From NCBI GenBank assembly GCA_022820645.1, contig JAJEFD010000013.1:259308-323307 (forward strand): a stretch of 64,000 nt of DNA, read 5' to 3'. The stretch comes from Dehalococcoidia bacterium (GTDB lineage Bacteria; Chloroflexota; Dehalococcoidia; Lucifugimonadales; Australimonadaceae). The stretch's first letter is position 1, and each line of letters starts with the position of its first letter. Both the position numbers and the translations under genes were made by a program. The notes beneath the pieces were generated by a model. It saw only the letters and a program-made list of their open reading frames with translations, had not been told where the DNA came from and made no database searches. This document shows positions 23,904-32,755 of the stretch, piece after piece.

Positions 23904-26330
23904 TCAATCGCAGCCCGTCGAAACCCACCAGCGTTCGCCATCGCTCGCGAAGCTGATACAGCCGTCATCGGCGGTGGTGAACAGGTGCTCTTGGCCGACC
24001 GCGTCGGCCAGCCGCTCCATCACTTCTGCCGAAGGGTGGCCGAAACGGTTCTCTGCCCCTACCGGGACTGCAGCAGCGGCAGGACCGACGGCGGCCAGCA
24101 GCTCCGGCGACGTGGAGGTCGCGCTGCCGTGATGGCCCACCTTCAACACGTCTGCGGAGAGGTCGACGCCCGCATCGAGGAGCGCGTATTCGGCCTCAGT
24201 GAACAGGTCGGCCATCAACAACGCCGATGCCTCGCCGTACGTCAGGCGCAACGCGATGCTGTTGTTGTTCAGGTCCGAAGAGGTACCGGAATGCAGTGGC
24301 AACGGAGGGTTCAGCACTTCCAGGGCGACGCCCGCCCCCAGCATCAGCGACATGCCGCGAATCCCCTCTTGCACGTCCACCCCTAGAGCATCGATCTCGG
24401 CGCGCCAGGTGACGGCCTCGCCGGTAAGTAACGGGGTGGCGAGGAGCAACTTGAACCGCCCCTCGCGGGCCAGTCCCAGCAGCCCTGTTGCATGGTCAGC
24501 GTGACCGTGGGTCATCACCCCCACGTCCATCCGCAGTCCTTCCAGCGGAAGGAGCGTATCCACGAGATTGGCGGTCTGTCGGGGATCGGGGCCTCCGTCC
24601 ACCAGCGCGGTTGCTCCGTCCGGCGTTACGATGAGCAGGGCGTCGCCCTGCCCCACGTCGAGCACGTGGATGTGGAGAAGGTCACTGTGGGGAGTCAGTG
24701 CAGCGATCCAGACCGTTCCCAAGAGGGTGCCTGCGATGCCCAGCACCGCAAGGCGCTCGACGGAACGGGACGGTCCTTCCCAGACGGTTCGGATAACCTC
24801 GGAGACAGCGGGCAGCCATCGCTGGCGGCTTACCATGGCCCCTGCGCACGCTATCAGTGCGTACGCACCCCACACCCAGGCCGCGCTCATCCTGTCTATC
24901 GTGAGAAGTGCGCCCGGAACTGCTGCAAAGAGCCCGGCCAGTTCGGTGAGCGCGGTTCCTGCTAGCCATGTCACGAGCCCCAGCGCCTCTCCCAGTGGAG
25001 CGAATATGAGTCCAGCGGCTGCTGTGAGAGCGGAGGCGACGAGGAAGGCAGGCATCACCAGCATCGCCACGAGGGTTGCGGGTGCGCCGAGCAGCGGCAC
25101 CTCGCCGAAATTGAAAGCCACCACCGGCAGCGACCCCAGGAACGCGCCCAGGGAGACCGTGAGGCTTGCCGTAGCCGCTCCCAGCGCCCGCCCTGCCGTT
25201 TCCGGCAGTCGCTCGCGCAGCGCGGATGTCCGCTCCAGCGCCCAGGCGCTCCCCGGCAGTCCCAGCAGCAGGACGCCGGACATCGCTGTGAAGCTCAACT
25301 GGAACGAGCGGTCCCAGAGCGAGAGCGGTTCCACGAGGAGCACGAGGAAAGCCGATAGACCGAGCGCGTTGACTGCCGCAGGCATCCGTCCCACCGCCAG
25401 CGCAAGCAGGAATGCCGAACCCATGATGCCTGCCCGCACCGCGGACGGTGGGGCGCCTGCGAGCAGGATGTATCCCCACAGCAGCGCCAGGGGAGCGATG
25501 AGGTAGAGGCCGTAGCGGCGTCCCAGCAACGCCCGTGAGACGAGCAGCGAGAGTCCCAATACCAGCCCTGCGTGCAGGCCTGATACTGCAAGCAGATGGG
25601 CGAGCCCGGCCTCCCGGAAGTCAGCGTAGGTCTCCTGCTGTATCCCTGCCCGTAACCCCAGAAGGACCGCCGACGCCACCGGTGCGACCGGTTCCGGCAC
25701 GGAGCTTTGGAGGACGTCCTCCAATCGCGACCGGGTGCGGTGCAGCAGAGAAGCTCCGCCGTCTTGTCCGGGCATTACGGAGACAATCTCGGCTCCTGAC
25801 ACCACGGTACGGATGCCCCGGACCGCGAGATGCTCCCGGTAATCGAACGGGCCGATGTTGCGCGGGGCGTCGAGGATTCCCCGGACAACGATCTCGTCGC
25901 CGTGGTGCAGGTATGGGTACCGGCGCCCTTCTACCGCAAGCGGCTCCGGGTCGGCCCAGACCAGCGCCTTGCCGGAAACGGGCGTCCAACCGTCCGGCCC
26001 GGGCGCCTGCGTGTTCTCGATGTTCAGCCGCAGTGAACCGCCAGCCAGTTCCGGTGCGCCGGTCACTTCTGCCCGCAGCGTGGTCTCTGTTCCGTGCAGC
26101 GCGGTGAGGCCGTCGGGGTCCGTCAGGTCGGGCAGGGGCCGCGCAAGACCGAGCAGACCTCCCGCCAGGAAGAGAAGAACCATTCCGATGCGCAGCCCTG
26201 CGAACCGCAGCCGCAGTCCACCTGCTCCGAGCGCAACCGCAGCCAGCGCTGCTCCCCAGAAGGGGACGCTCGCGGCGGACTGCACGAACAGCCCCAGCGC
26301 GTGCCCGAGTCCCAGCCACGCGAGCGGCAT
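23904..26330 (-). CDS. comEC: ComEC/Rec2-family DNA internalisation protein
   Basis: Polytopic protein that forms the channel for single-stranded DNA during natural transformation. The 808 residues follow the family order: two N-terminal helices and the DUF4131 beta domain (about 60-165), the competence domain with many helices (about 200-500, including the signature HLLAVSGLHAGLV) and a C-terminal metallo-beta-lactamase domain (HVLDVGQGDALLIVTPDG and the metal motif THGHADHATG). All motifs are intact. It starts 3 bp after the MFS stop. No comEA is adjacent. Confidence 0.94.
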   Translation of the reverse strand: MPLAWLGLGHALGLFVQSAASVPFWGAALAAVALGAGGLRLRFAGLRIGMVLLFLAGGLLGLARPLPDLTDPDGLTALHGTETTLRAEVTGAPELAGGSLRLNIENTQAPGPDGWTPVSGKALVWADPEPLAVEGRRYPYLHHGDEIVVRGILDAPRNIGPFDYREHLAVRGIRTVVSGAEIVSVMPGQDGGASLLHRTRSRLEDVLQSSVPEPVAPVASAVLLGLRAGIQQETYADFREAGLAHLLAVSGLHAGLVLGLSLLVSRALLGRRYGLYLIAPLALLWGYILLAGAPPSAVRAGIMGSAFLLALAVGRMPAAVNALGLSAFLVLLVEPLSLWDRSFQLSFTAMSGVLLLGLPGSAWALERTSALRERLPETAGRALGAATASLTVSLGAFLGSLPVVAFNFGEVPLLGAPATLVAMLVMPAFLVASALTAAAGLIFAPLGEALGLVTWLAGTALTELAGLFAAVPGALLTIDRMSAAWVWGAYALIACAGAMVSRQRWLPAVSEVIRTVWEGPSRSVERLAVLGIAGTLLGTVWIAALTPHSDLLHIHVLDVGQGDALLIVTPDGATALVDGGPDPRQTANLVDTLLPLEGLRMDVGVMTHGHADHATGLLGLAREGRFKLLLATPLLTGEAVTWRAEIDALGVDVQEGIRGMSLMLGAGVALEVLNPPLPLHSGTSSDLNNNSIALRLTYGEASALLMADLFTEAEYALLDAGVDLSADVLKVGHHGSATSTSPELLAAVGPAAAAVPVGAENRFGHPSAEVMERLADAVGQEHLFTTADDGCISFASDGERWWVSTGCD

Positions 26331-26333
26331 CGC

Positions 26334-27668
26334 CTAGCTGCGCCTCTCGTTCGCGGCGAGTGCCGTCTGCCGCTCTACCAGCCGGATGCGCGCACTGAGA
26401 CGCCGGGGCGAGCCCATCGCGAATGCCGTCGGAATCATCAGCGCGCCGATGAACGCCAGCACCCAGATGGACGCACGGTAGTCGCCCGTTACGTCGAACA
26501 CCCAGGCCATGAAGATCGGTCCCACGACGCCCGCCGCGACCGAACCGCCTTGCAGTATCCCCACGATCGAACCGAGGGAGCGCCCACCGAACATCATGCT
26601 TCCGAGCGTCCCCCGCGTCGGGATGACGCTGCCGAACCCGATGCCGAACAGAGCGACGAACGGCATCGCGAGCAGGACGGAGGTCACCGTCACGAACTGC
26701 AGGTAGAGCATGGACGCCGTCAGCATGCCGGCAACGACCGCCAGCACGAGGCGGTAGTCCGCTTTGTCCAGCATGTAGCCCGCCCCCAGGCGCCCGATGC
26801 CGCTGAGGAGGAAGACGAGCGTAAAGGTCACCGCCGCCTCGCTCTTCGTGAGCCCCGTGTCCTCCACGAAGTAGAAGATCTGGTGCACCTGGAACGCGGA
26901 GTTCACCATGAACATGCCGGAGAGGTAGCCCATGAACAGCCAGAACTCCTTGGTGCGCATCGCTCTGCGAGCGGTCATGCCCCGGAGCGGTGGAGGTGTT
27001 CTTACCGCTATGCCCTGTGCGTCGCGCTCCGGCGGGTCGCCATCGGGGCGCAGGCCGTAGGGCTCCGGTCGTTCGCGGGCGATGGCGCTGATGAGCGTCA
27101 GGAACACGAGGACGATAAGCCCGTAGGCGATGATGATGGTCCGCCAGCCGTACGTCTCCTCCAGGGAGGTGTTGAGGATGACGAACGGCGACCCAAAGAT
27201 CGGTCCCATTACCGCCCATCCCGTCGCGGTGCCCAGCTTGCGCCGGAACCAGCGCGCGATGAGCACTGGCCACGTCACCGCGTGGCTCATCCCCGACGTG
27301 CCGATGGAGATGACGAAGATGGCGAGGTAGAACGTGAGGATGCCGTTGATCAGCCCCAGCCCGACCATGCCGAGTCCGGTGATGATGGCGCTCCAGAAGA
27401 GGAGCGTGCGCGGTTTCACCCTGTCCAGCAGGATGCCCACGAGCGGGCTGGTGATGCCGGACTCCATCTGCCGCATGGACATCGCCCCGCCGACCACGGA
27501 GCGCGACCAGCCGAAGTGTCCCTCGATGGAGACGGCGAAGGCGCTCATCCCCTGGAAGTAGGCTGCCGAGAGGACGGTGTTCGTGAGGATGCTTCCGGCA
27601 ACGAGGTACCAGCCGTAGAAGATGCGCGGTTGGCGCGTTGTGCCGGAGGCCGGAGTCTGGGGTTCCAA
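26334..27668 (-). CDS. MFS transporter
   Basis: A 12-helix major facilitator, about 444 residues, of the oxalate/formate antiporter-like or monocarboxylate type: the N-terminal RIFYGWYLVAGSILTNT is characteristic, and DRVKPRTLLFW marks the 2-3 loop. The central loop (about 200-240) is Arg/Pro-rich. The open frame runs far upstream without a start in good context; I choose the TTG at 27668, which has GTGGAGA upstream and puts about 14 residues before the first helix. Substrate unknown, likely an organic anion. Confidence 0.85.
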   Translation of the reverse strand: MEPQTPASGTTRQPRIFYGWYLVAGSILTNTVLSAAYFQGMSAFAVSIEGHFGWSRSVVGGAMSMRQMESGITSPLVGILLDRVKPRTLLFWSAIITGLGMVGLGLINGILTFYLAIFVISIGTSGMSHAVTWPVLIARWFRRKLGTATGWAVMGPIFGSPFVILNTSLEETYGWRTIIIAYGLIVLVFLTLISAIARERPEPYGLRPDGDPPERDAQGIAVRTPPPLRGMTARRAMRTKEFWLFMGYLSGMFMVNSAFQVHQIFYFVEDTGLTKSEAAVTFTLVFLLSGIGRLGAGYMLDKADYRLVLAVVAGMLTASMLYLQFVTVTSVLLAMPFVALFGIGFGSVIPTRGTLGSMMFGGRSLGSIVGILQGGSVAAGVVGPIFMAWVFDVTGDYRASIWVLAFIGALMIPTAFAMGSPRRLSARIRLVERQTALAANERRS

Positions 27669-27813
27669 AGGGACGTCTCCACGCGGCCTTGCGAACGCCG
27701 CCGTTCCCGCATGGTAGCCGCGTGCGGCCCTGAGGGAAACCGCGCGGCGCTTTGACAGCGGGCGCTGCGGCCTTCTATCGTGAGCGACCCACCCCACCTT
27801 CGGAGGCTGCTCG

Positions 27814-28236
27814 ATGGCAACTCTCGACGATCTGGACGGACTGCTGGGCCAGAACAACGTCGTGGTATTCACGACGTTCCGGCGCGACGGGATGCCGCAG
27901 CAGAGCCTCGTCACCGTCGGCAAGATGGACGGCGGGCTCGCCTTCACGACGCGCTCGCGCAATGCGAAGGCGTACAACCTGGCGCGCGACCCACGCTGCG
28001 CGATCATGCTCGTCAGGCCGAACATGCGGGGGTTCGCCGTGCTCGACGGCACCGCCGAAGTACAAGGGCCCCACAATACTGACGCGGAGGCGCTCCGCCT
28101 CCGGCTCCGGGAGGTCTACCGCGTCGCGGCCGGGAAGGAGCACCCCGACTGGGACGAGTACGACCGGGTGATGCTGGAGGAAGGGCGGGTCACCGTATTG
28201 CTGCGGCCCGACCGCATCTTCGCGAGGAACGCCTAG
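27814..28236 (+). CDS. PPOX-class F420/FMN-dependent oxidoreductase (split-barrel)
   Basis: A 140-residue flavin-fold protein like the TIGR03618 family: MATLDDLDGLLGQNNVVVFTT, TRSRNAKAYNLARDPRCAIM and a C-terminal VLLRPDRIFARN. Members bind F420 or FMN and reduce a variety of substrates, or bind haem. GGAGG precedes the ATG. It is a single gene, divergent from the MFS carrier and convergent with htrA (stop codons overlap by 4 bases). Confidence 0.9.
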   Translation: MATLDDLDGLLGQNNVVVFTTFRRDGMPQQSLVTVGKMDGGLAFTTRSRNAKAYNLARDPRCAIMLVRPNMRGFAVLDGTAEVQGPHNTDAEALRLRLREVYRVAAGKEHPDWDEYDRVMLEEGRVTVLLRPDRIFARNA

Positions 28237-29429
28237 GGCCCTGCCTCGTCCCCGGACTCCTCTTCGAAGTTGACCTCCTCCAGGGCCAGCTCGAACGTGA
28301 AGCGCACCGCCGCGCGCACAACCTCGACGCTGATGGTGTCCCCTACGCGGTAGTCGGTGAGGAGCATCAGCACCAGCTGGCTCGTGCCGGTTATCGGAAC
28401 GCCGTCCACCTGCACGATGACGTCGTCCACCTCGAGACCGGCGCGCTCGGCGGGGCTGTCCCCGGCGACGGAGATGACGAGCGCGCCCTCGTCCACGGTC
28501 AGGCCACGCTCCGTCACGGCCGTGGGCGTGACGTCCTGCACAGTGATGCCCATCCGCGGGCGCACCACGCGTCCGTACTCGATGAGGTGCTGGGAGACGG
28601 GGATGGCGGTGTCGGCGCTGATGGCGAAGCCCATGCCGTCGATGGAGACGCCGCCGCTCAACGATTCGCGGATGACGCGGGTGTTGATGCCGACGACCTC
28701 GCCGTTCAGGTTGAGGAGGGGCCCGCCGCTGTTGCCGGGGTTGATGACCGCGTCCGTCTGGAGCAGGTTGTCCAGCCGCTCGTCGCCGGTGCCGAGCGAC
28801 CGCCCCTTGGCGCTCAGCACGCCGACGGTGACCGAGCCCTGGAACCCGAGCGGACTGCCGATGGCCACCAGCCACTCGCCGATGCGGAGCCTGTCCACGT
28901 CGCCCAGGCGCAGGATGACCAGGTCCTCCACCTCCTCCGGGTCCACCTTGAGCACGGCGAGGTCGGTCGCCCTGTCGGTGCCGATGATCTCGGCGGGCAA
29001 CCGCTGGCGGTTGGAGAGCACTACCTCCACCTCGGTCGCGCCGTCGATGACGTGGTCGTTGGTCAGCAGGTAGCCGTCCTCGTGGAAGAAGACGCCGGAG
29101 CCCTGAGCGACGCCCGGCGTCGTCTGGCCGAAGACGTTGGTCTCCTCCACCGTGGCGAGCACCTGCACGACGGCGGGCATGGTCCGCTCCACGGTGTCGG
29201 CGATGAAGAACGCCGCGGTGAGCAGGTCCGCCTGCCGCTGGACCGGATCGACGGTCGGGGTCGGCAGCGGGCGGAAGGGATCAGGGGTGGCGGTGGGCAG
29301 CGGACCTTCCGAGGTCGGCGTGGGTGTGGGGGCGGCCGTGCTGGTGCACGCGGCAAGCATGACGGCGGCAAGCGCCACGAGGACCAGCGTGGTGAGGTTG
29401 CGCAAGAGGGGCCTCTCTACATCAGACAT
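28233..29429 (-). CDS. HtrA/DegP-like S1C serine protease, lipoprotein with PDZ domain
   Basis: An envelope protease of 398 residues. The signal peptide ends in a lipobox (VMLAACTS, Cys28), followed by a Thr/Pro-rich linker (30-60). The catalytic triad is complete: His126 in TNDHV, Asp156 in RATDLAVLK and Ser233 in GNSGGP. A single PDZ domain occupies about 290-375 (MGITVQDVTP, SPAERAGLEVDDVI). It ends the minus-strand operon SDR, nadX-like and rph, with an 89-bp gap after rph. It probably handles misfolded exported proteins. Confidence 0.93.
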   Translation of the reverse strand: MSDVERPLLRNLTTLVLVALAAVMLAACTSTAAPTPTPTSEGPLPTATPDPFRPLPTPTVDPVQRQADLLTAAFFIADTVERTMPAVVQVLATVEETNVFGQTTPGVAQGSGVFFHEDGYLLTNDHVIDGATEVEVVLSNRQRLPAEIIGTDRATDLAVLKVDPEEVEDLVILRLGDVDRLRIGEWLVAIGSPLGFQGSVTVGVLSAKGRSLGTGDERLDNLLQTDAVINPGNSGGPLLNLNGEVVGINTRVIRESLSGGVSIDGMGFAISADTAIPVSQHLIEYGRVVRPRMGITVQDVTPTAVTERGLTVDEGALVISVAGDSPAERAGLEVDDVIVQVDGVPITGTSQLVLMLLTDYRVGDTISVEVVRAAVRFTFELALEEVNFEEESGDEAGP

Positions 29430-29518
29430 AGCGGCAAAAGGTACGAGTACATCCCTTCCTTAACATGATACGGCGAGCCGAGCGGGTTGGATTCGCGTGT
29501 GAGCGTCGACGCTCCCCT

Positions 29519-30244
29519 TCACCCGGTGGTAAGCCGCTGCACGGCCTCCTCCTGCGCCGCGGAGAGTTCGCGTATGCCGCCTGCAGCGAGGTCGAGCATC
29601 TCGTCGAGCGTTGCGCGGGAGAAGGGGTGCTCCTCGCCGGTGCCCTGCACCTCCACGAACTCGCCGCCGTTCGTCATCACGACGTTGAGGTCGACGGCTG
29701 CGCGGGAGTCCTCCTCGTAGCAGAGGTCGAGCATCGTCTCGCCGCCGACGAGACCCACACTCGTGGCCGCGACGCTGCCGGAGAGGGGCACGCGGAGCAT
29801 CACGCCGTGCCGCACGAGGCCGAGGAGCGCTTGGTAGAGCGCGACGTATGCGCCCGTGATGGCTGCGGTGCGCGTGCCCCCATCGGCCTGCAGCACGTCG
29901 CAGTCGATGGTGATGGTGCGCTCGCCGAGCCTCTCGAGCTGGGTGATAGAGCGGAGCGAGCGGCCGATCAGGCGCTGTATCTCGTGGGTGCGTCCGCTCC
30001 CTGAGGAGCGTTCGCGGGAGGTGCGGGTGAGGGTGGAGCGTGGGAGCATCCCGTACTCGGCGGTCACCCAGCCCTTGCCCTGGCCGCGCAGGAAGAAGGG
30101 GGCCTTCTCCTCGATGGAGGCGGCGCAGACGACGCGCGTCATGCCGGTCTCCACGAGGACAGAGCCTTCCGCAAACTCCTGGAAGCCGGTGGTGATCTTC
30201 GTGGGGCGCAGCTCGTCGTTGCGCCTGCCGTCGATGCGGGGCAC
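29519..30244 (-). CDS. rph: Ribonuclease PH
   Basis: Phosphate-dependent 3' exonuclease that trims tRNA precursors. The 241 residues begin [13 protein letters not shown] and contain the RNase PH core: [21 protein letters not shown], then [18 protein letters not shown] and the [10 protein letters not shown] motif near 200. The start is a GTG with AAGGAG five bases upstream, 9 bp after the upstream dehydrogenase stop. The C-terminal half has the normal length. Confidence 0.96.
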   Translation of the reverse strand: MPRIDGRRNDELRPTKITTGFQEFAEGSVLVETGMTRVVCAASIEEKAPFFLRGQGKGWVTAEYGMLPRSTLTRTSRERSSGSGRTHEIQRLIGRSLRSITQLERLGERTITIDCDVLQADGGTRTAAITGAYVALYQALLGLVRHGVMLRVPLSGSVAATSVGLVGGETMLDLCYEEDSRAAVDLNVVMTNGGEFVEVQGTGEEHPFSRATLDEMLDLAAGGIRELSAAQEEAVQRLTTG

Positions 30245-30253
30245 GGGAACTCC

Positions 30254-31063
30254 TTACGTGCCCAGCCGCACGGGGTCGGCTTCCTGCCGGAGGGTGCGGA
30301 TGATGGACATCGCCGTGAGCCGCCCGGTCTTCGGGTTCTCGCCGGGGATGTTCTCCAGGTGCAGGCGCATCAGCCCGAACTCGCCCTCCACCTCGATGTC
30401 GTGGCAGTTTCGTTCGAGGCCGGGCGACGCGATCACCTTCAGGGTGGTGCGGTCCGGGCCGATGCCGGCGAAGCTGACCGCGGCGGAGACGTTGAGGTTG
30501 GCGGGGAAGCCGATGCAGGCCTCGCGCGCCGAACCTTCGAAGATGACCTCCTCCTCTTCCATCGCCCAGAGATCGATGCCGTTCTTGACGACGTGCGGGG
30601 CGCCGTCCAGCGCCGCAGGGGGCTTGCGGGACTCCATGACAACGCGGTCTATGCGGCCCACGGACGCGGACTTGATGCCGTCCAGGCCGATGATCGCGCC
30701 GGAAGGCATGAGCAGGCGGCAGCCCGTCTCCCGCGCCCTGTCCAGCAGATCCGGGTGGGAGAGGAGGGCGCCGACGCTGATGACCATGGCGCCCTTGCCC
30801 GCGGCGAACGCGGCCTCGACGAGACCGGGCACGATGGGCGCGCCCGCAGCCTCAACGAGCAGGTCGGCCTGCTCGATGAGCTCGCCGGTGCTCATGTACG
30901 GCGGAGGCGTGCGGAGCGTGCCGAGGAACTCCCTGGCGCTGGCCTCGGTGCGGCTCGCGACGCCGGCGACCTCCATGCCGCCGAGCGTGCCGTCGTCAGC
31001 GGCGCGCAGAATAGCCCGGCCTATCGCGCCGCATCCGACGATGCCGATGGTGGGGGCTGCCAT
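30254..31063 (-). CDS. nadX: L-aspartate dehydrogenase-family protein (NadX/DUF108)
   Basis: Predicted NAD(P)-dependent oxidation of L-aspartate to iminoaspartate, a step toward NAD. The 269 residues have the Rossmann loop IGIVGCGAIGRAI at the N-terminus, the AGAPIV motif and, in the C-terminal domain, the family's catalytic His in LERNCHDIEVEGEFG (about 220). No nadA or nadC is near, so the role in NAD synthesis is inferred from family only; some relatives act in other pathways. Two bases separate it from the upstream SDR. Confidence 0.83.
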   Translation of the reverse strand: MAAPTIGIVGCGAIGRAILRAADDGTLGGMEVAGVASRTEASAREFLGTLRTPPPYMSTGELIEQADLLVEAAGAPIVPGLVEAAFAAGKGAMVISVGALLSHPDLLDRARETGCRLLMPSGAIIGLDGIKSASVGRIDRVVMESRKPPAALDGAPHVVKNGIDLWAMEEEEVIFEGSAREACIGFPANLNVSAAVSFAGIGPDRTTLKVIASPGLERNCHDIEVEGEFGLMRLHLENIPGENPKTGRLTAMSIIRTLRQEADPVRLGT

Positions 31064-31065
31064 GG

Positions 31066-32016
31066 CTACTTCTCGTTGCCCTCTTCCAGCCAGGCGATGT
31101 AGTCGGCCATGGCGGACTCAGGCGTGTAAGCGTTCTCGAAGCCGAGCTCGTCGCGGGCGCGGCTCATGTCCAGGTAGTTGCTCTCCTTGTAGCCGGGCCC
31201 CCTGCCGTCCTGCAGCGGGAGGTTGGCGTCCGGCTTGACGGCCTTCACGGCGTCCACGAGGCGCTGGTTGGAGGTGGCGACGCCGGAGCTGACGTTGTAG
31301 ATGCGGTTCGGCAGGTTCTCGGTGAGCTGGACGCGGCTGATGCCCTGCGCGCAGTCCTTCACGTAGCAGACGTCGCCGGTGTCCTCGGCGAACGGCACGC
31401 CGCTGCGGGAGTAGTCCGGCTCGGCGCCGTTGACGGCGGCGTGAGCGAGCCTGCTGGGGAGGTTCATCATGGAGTGGTAGAGCGGGCCCCAGATGCCGCC
31501 GATGCGCATAGAGACGACGTCGAGCCCGGTGCGGCCCGCGTAGTGGAATGCGAGGACCTCCCAGGCTTTCTTGAACGTCTCGGTGGGGTTCGCGGACTCC
31601 ACGGGCAGCCTGTCGGTCTCGCGGTAGGGGCCGCCGGGGAGGCTGTGGTAGACGGCGATGGAGCTGGCGAGCGAGAGGCGCTTCACCTCCGCGTTGCGCG
31701 CCGCTTCCAGCACGCCGATGAGACCGTTCATGTTCACGCGGTAGTCCTCGTAGGGGCCGAGGGCCATGACGCCGGGGACGGCGAGGTGCACGATGTGCTC
31801 CGTCTTGTGCTTCTTCGCGAGCTCCTCGATGACGCCCGGCTCCGAGGCGTCCGCCTTCTCGACGATGACGCGCTTGCCGTACTCGTCCTTGATGAACGAG
31901 GGCTCGCGCCAGGTCTGGTAGTACGTGATGACCACGTCTTCGCCCGCGTCCACGAATGCCTTCGCCGTGTGCAGGCCGATGAAACCCATGCCGCCTGTGA
32001 TGAGGACTGTCACCAT
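31066..32016 (-). CDS. NAD-dependent epimerase/dehydratase-like extended SDR, copy 1
   Basis: Extended SDR of 316 residues with the cofactor loop TGGMGFIGLHT (about 7-17) and the MRIGGIWGP strand. The usual active-site YxxxK is not found: in its place the sequence reads NPTETFKKAWEVL (about 140-152), with Lys but no Tyr four residues before it. The paralogue at 33909-34874 has the same replacement. Near-neighbour genes include nadX-like and rph. The ATG has a strong GGAGGTGG. Substrate not predictable; a nucleotide-sugar role is only the family default. Confidence 0.8.
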   Translation of the reverse strand: MVTVLITGGMGFIGLHTAKAFVDAGEDVVITYYQTWREPSFIKDEYGKRVIVEKADASEPGVIEELAKKHKTEHIVHLAVPGVMALGPYEDYRVNMNGLIGVLEAARNAEVKRLSLASSIAVYHSLPGGPYRETDRLPVESANPTETFKKAWEVLAFHYAGRTGLDVVSMRIGGIWGPLYHSMMNLPSRLAHAAVNGAEPDYSRSGVPFAEDTGDVCYVKDCAQGISRVQLTENLPNRIYNVSSGVATSNQRLVDAVKAVKPDANLPLQDGRGPGYKESNYLDMSRARDELGFENAYTPESAMADYIAWLEEGNEK

Positions 32017-32127
32017 CCACCTCCGCTGATTACAAGTGCTGTTGGCGCGCGCCGCGCCGCAGTCGGTAAGGGTAACCCATCCCGTCCGGATGCGCGAGTG
32101 GGCCGCCCTGCGGGGGCGGGCTGCTCG

Positions 32128-32424
32128 ATTAAGGCGGCCAACCGGCCCCGCAACGTGGCCCCCTTAATGCTGTTCCACGAGTGAACAGGACCTCCGATCT
32201 GGCCACGTGGCCCCCTTAATACGGGCCGTTTCCAAGGCCGTGGCCTGCTTCCTGCGATTAAGGGGGCAAGGGGGCCATCGAAACAGAAGTTCTGCGCCGG
32301 AGTCATAGGAATTGTTGATAGGTGGGGCTTGGAGCCATAGACACGACTTATACGTGTTGCCTGCGCGACGGTCATGCAACCAGCGTAGCGGAGGCGTGGG
32401 CGACGGCGTAAGGGGCGGGTGTCA
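32128..32424 (-). repeat. Non-coding mosaic element, copy B (word GGCCCCCTTAAT repeated five times)
   Basis: The minus-strand counterpart of the element at 12962-13267. The 59-base block (32366-32424) and the constant GGAAGCAGGCCACGGCCT (32235-32252) and CACTCGTG (32176-32183) blocks are shared. Read on the minus strand, the word appears twice in tandem (32268-32276 and 32257-32267), inverted at 32205-32220 and 32153-32168 (identical over 16 bases), and direct again at 32128-32139. The last two form a 12-bp stem with one mismatch. Order and orientation match copy A exactly, but the word is different. Frames through it are not conserved. Confidence 0.75.
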
Positions 32425-32755
32425 GCAGATCAAGCCCCGACGGTTCACCCCCATCCCAGCCTTCCCCCATCAAGGGGGAAGGGATCAGGCACTCGCCCGC
32501 GCCCTCTCCCCTCGTAGAGACCTTTGCGTAACCCATCGCGCACCCCCGCTTCCCCACCGCGTGACCTGCCCGGTCACTCTGGATTCCCGCCGGTGCGGGA
32601 ATGACGGAGACTGTAGCTCCGTCCGGAACAACCCTCACCCGCCGCGCAAGCGCGGCGACCTCTCCCCCAGGGCGAGGTGGGATACGAGGTCCCTGCCTTC
32701 GCAGGAACGACGAGGGTCCAGGAGGCCCACGAGGGATGCCCCTACACCAGGCGTC
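32425..32755. other. Gene-free spacer filled with palindromic repeats
   Basis: I see no gene here. It holds at least four palindromic units: a CCTTCCCCCATC/AAGGGGGAAGG hairpin near 32461-32487; a GGATTCCCGCC/GGTGCGGGAATGAC unit at 32577-32607; an ACCCTCACCCGCCGCGCAAGCG...CGGCGACCTCTCCC unit near 32631-32672; and a fragment CCTTCGCAGGAACGACG near 32696. These belong to the two dispersed families seen elsewhere in the window and suggest a site where such elements accumulate next to copy B. Confidence 0.6.

Noticed and set aside
26094-27755. 553-codon plus-strand open frame
   Set aside because: Antisense to the MFS gene and the comEC start.
32010-32375. 121-codon minus-strand frame through element B
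   Set aside because: Begins at an ATG that is shared with element A, but A stops after 29 codons; peptides diverge, so coding is unlikely.
32017-32755. Integron attC site or insertion-sequence remnant
   Set aside because: No integrase or transposase fragment and no attC core pair (RYYYAAC/GTTRRRY) in correct layout that I could recognise.
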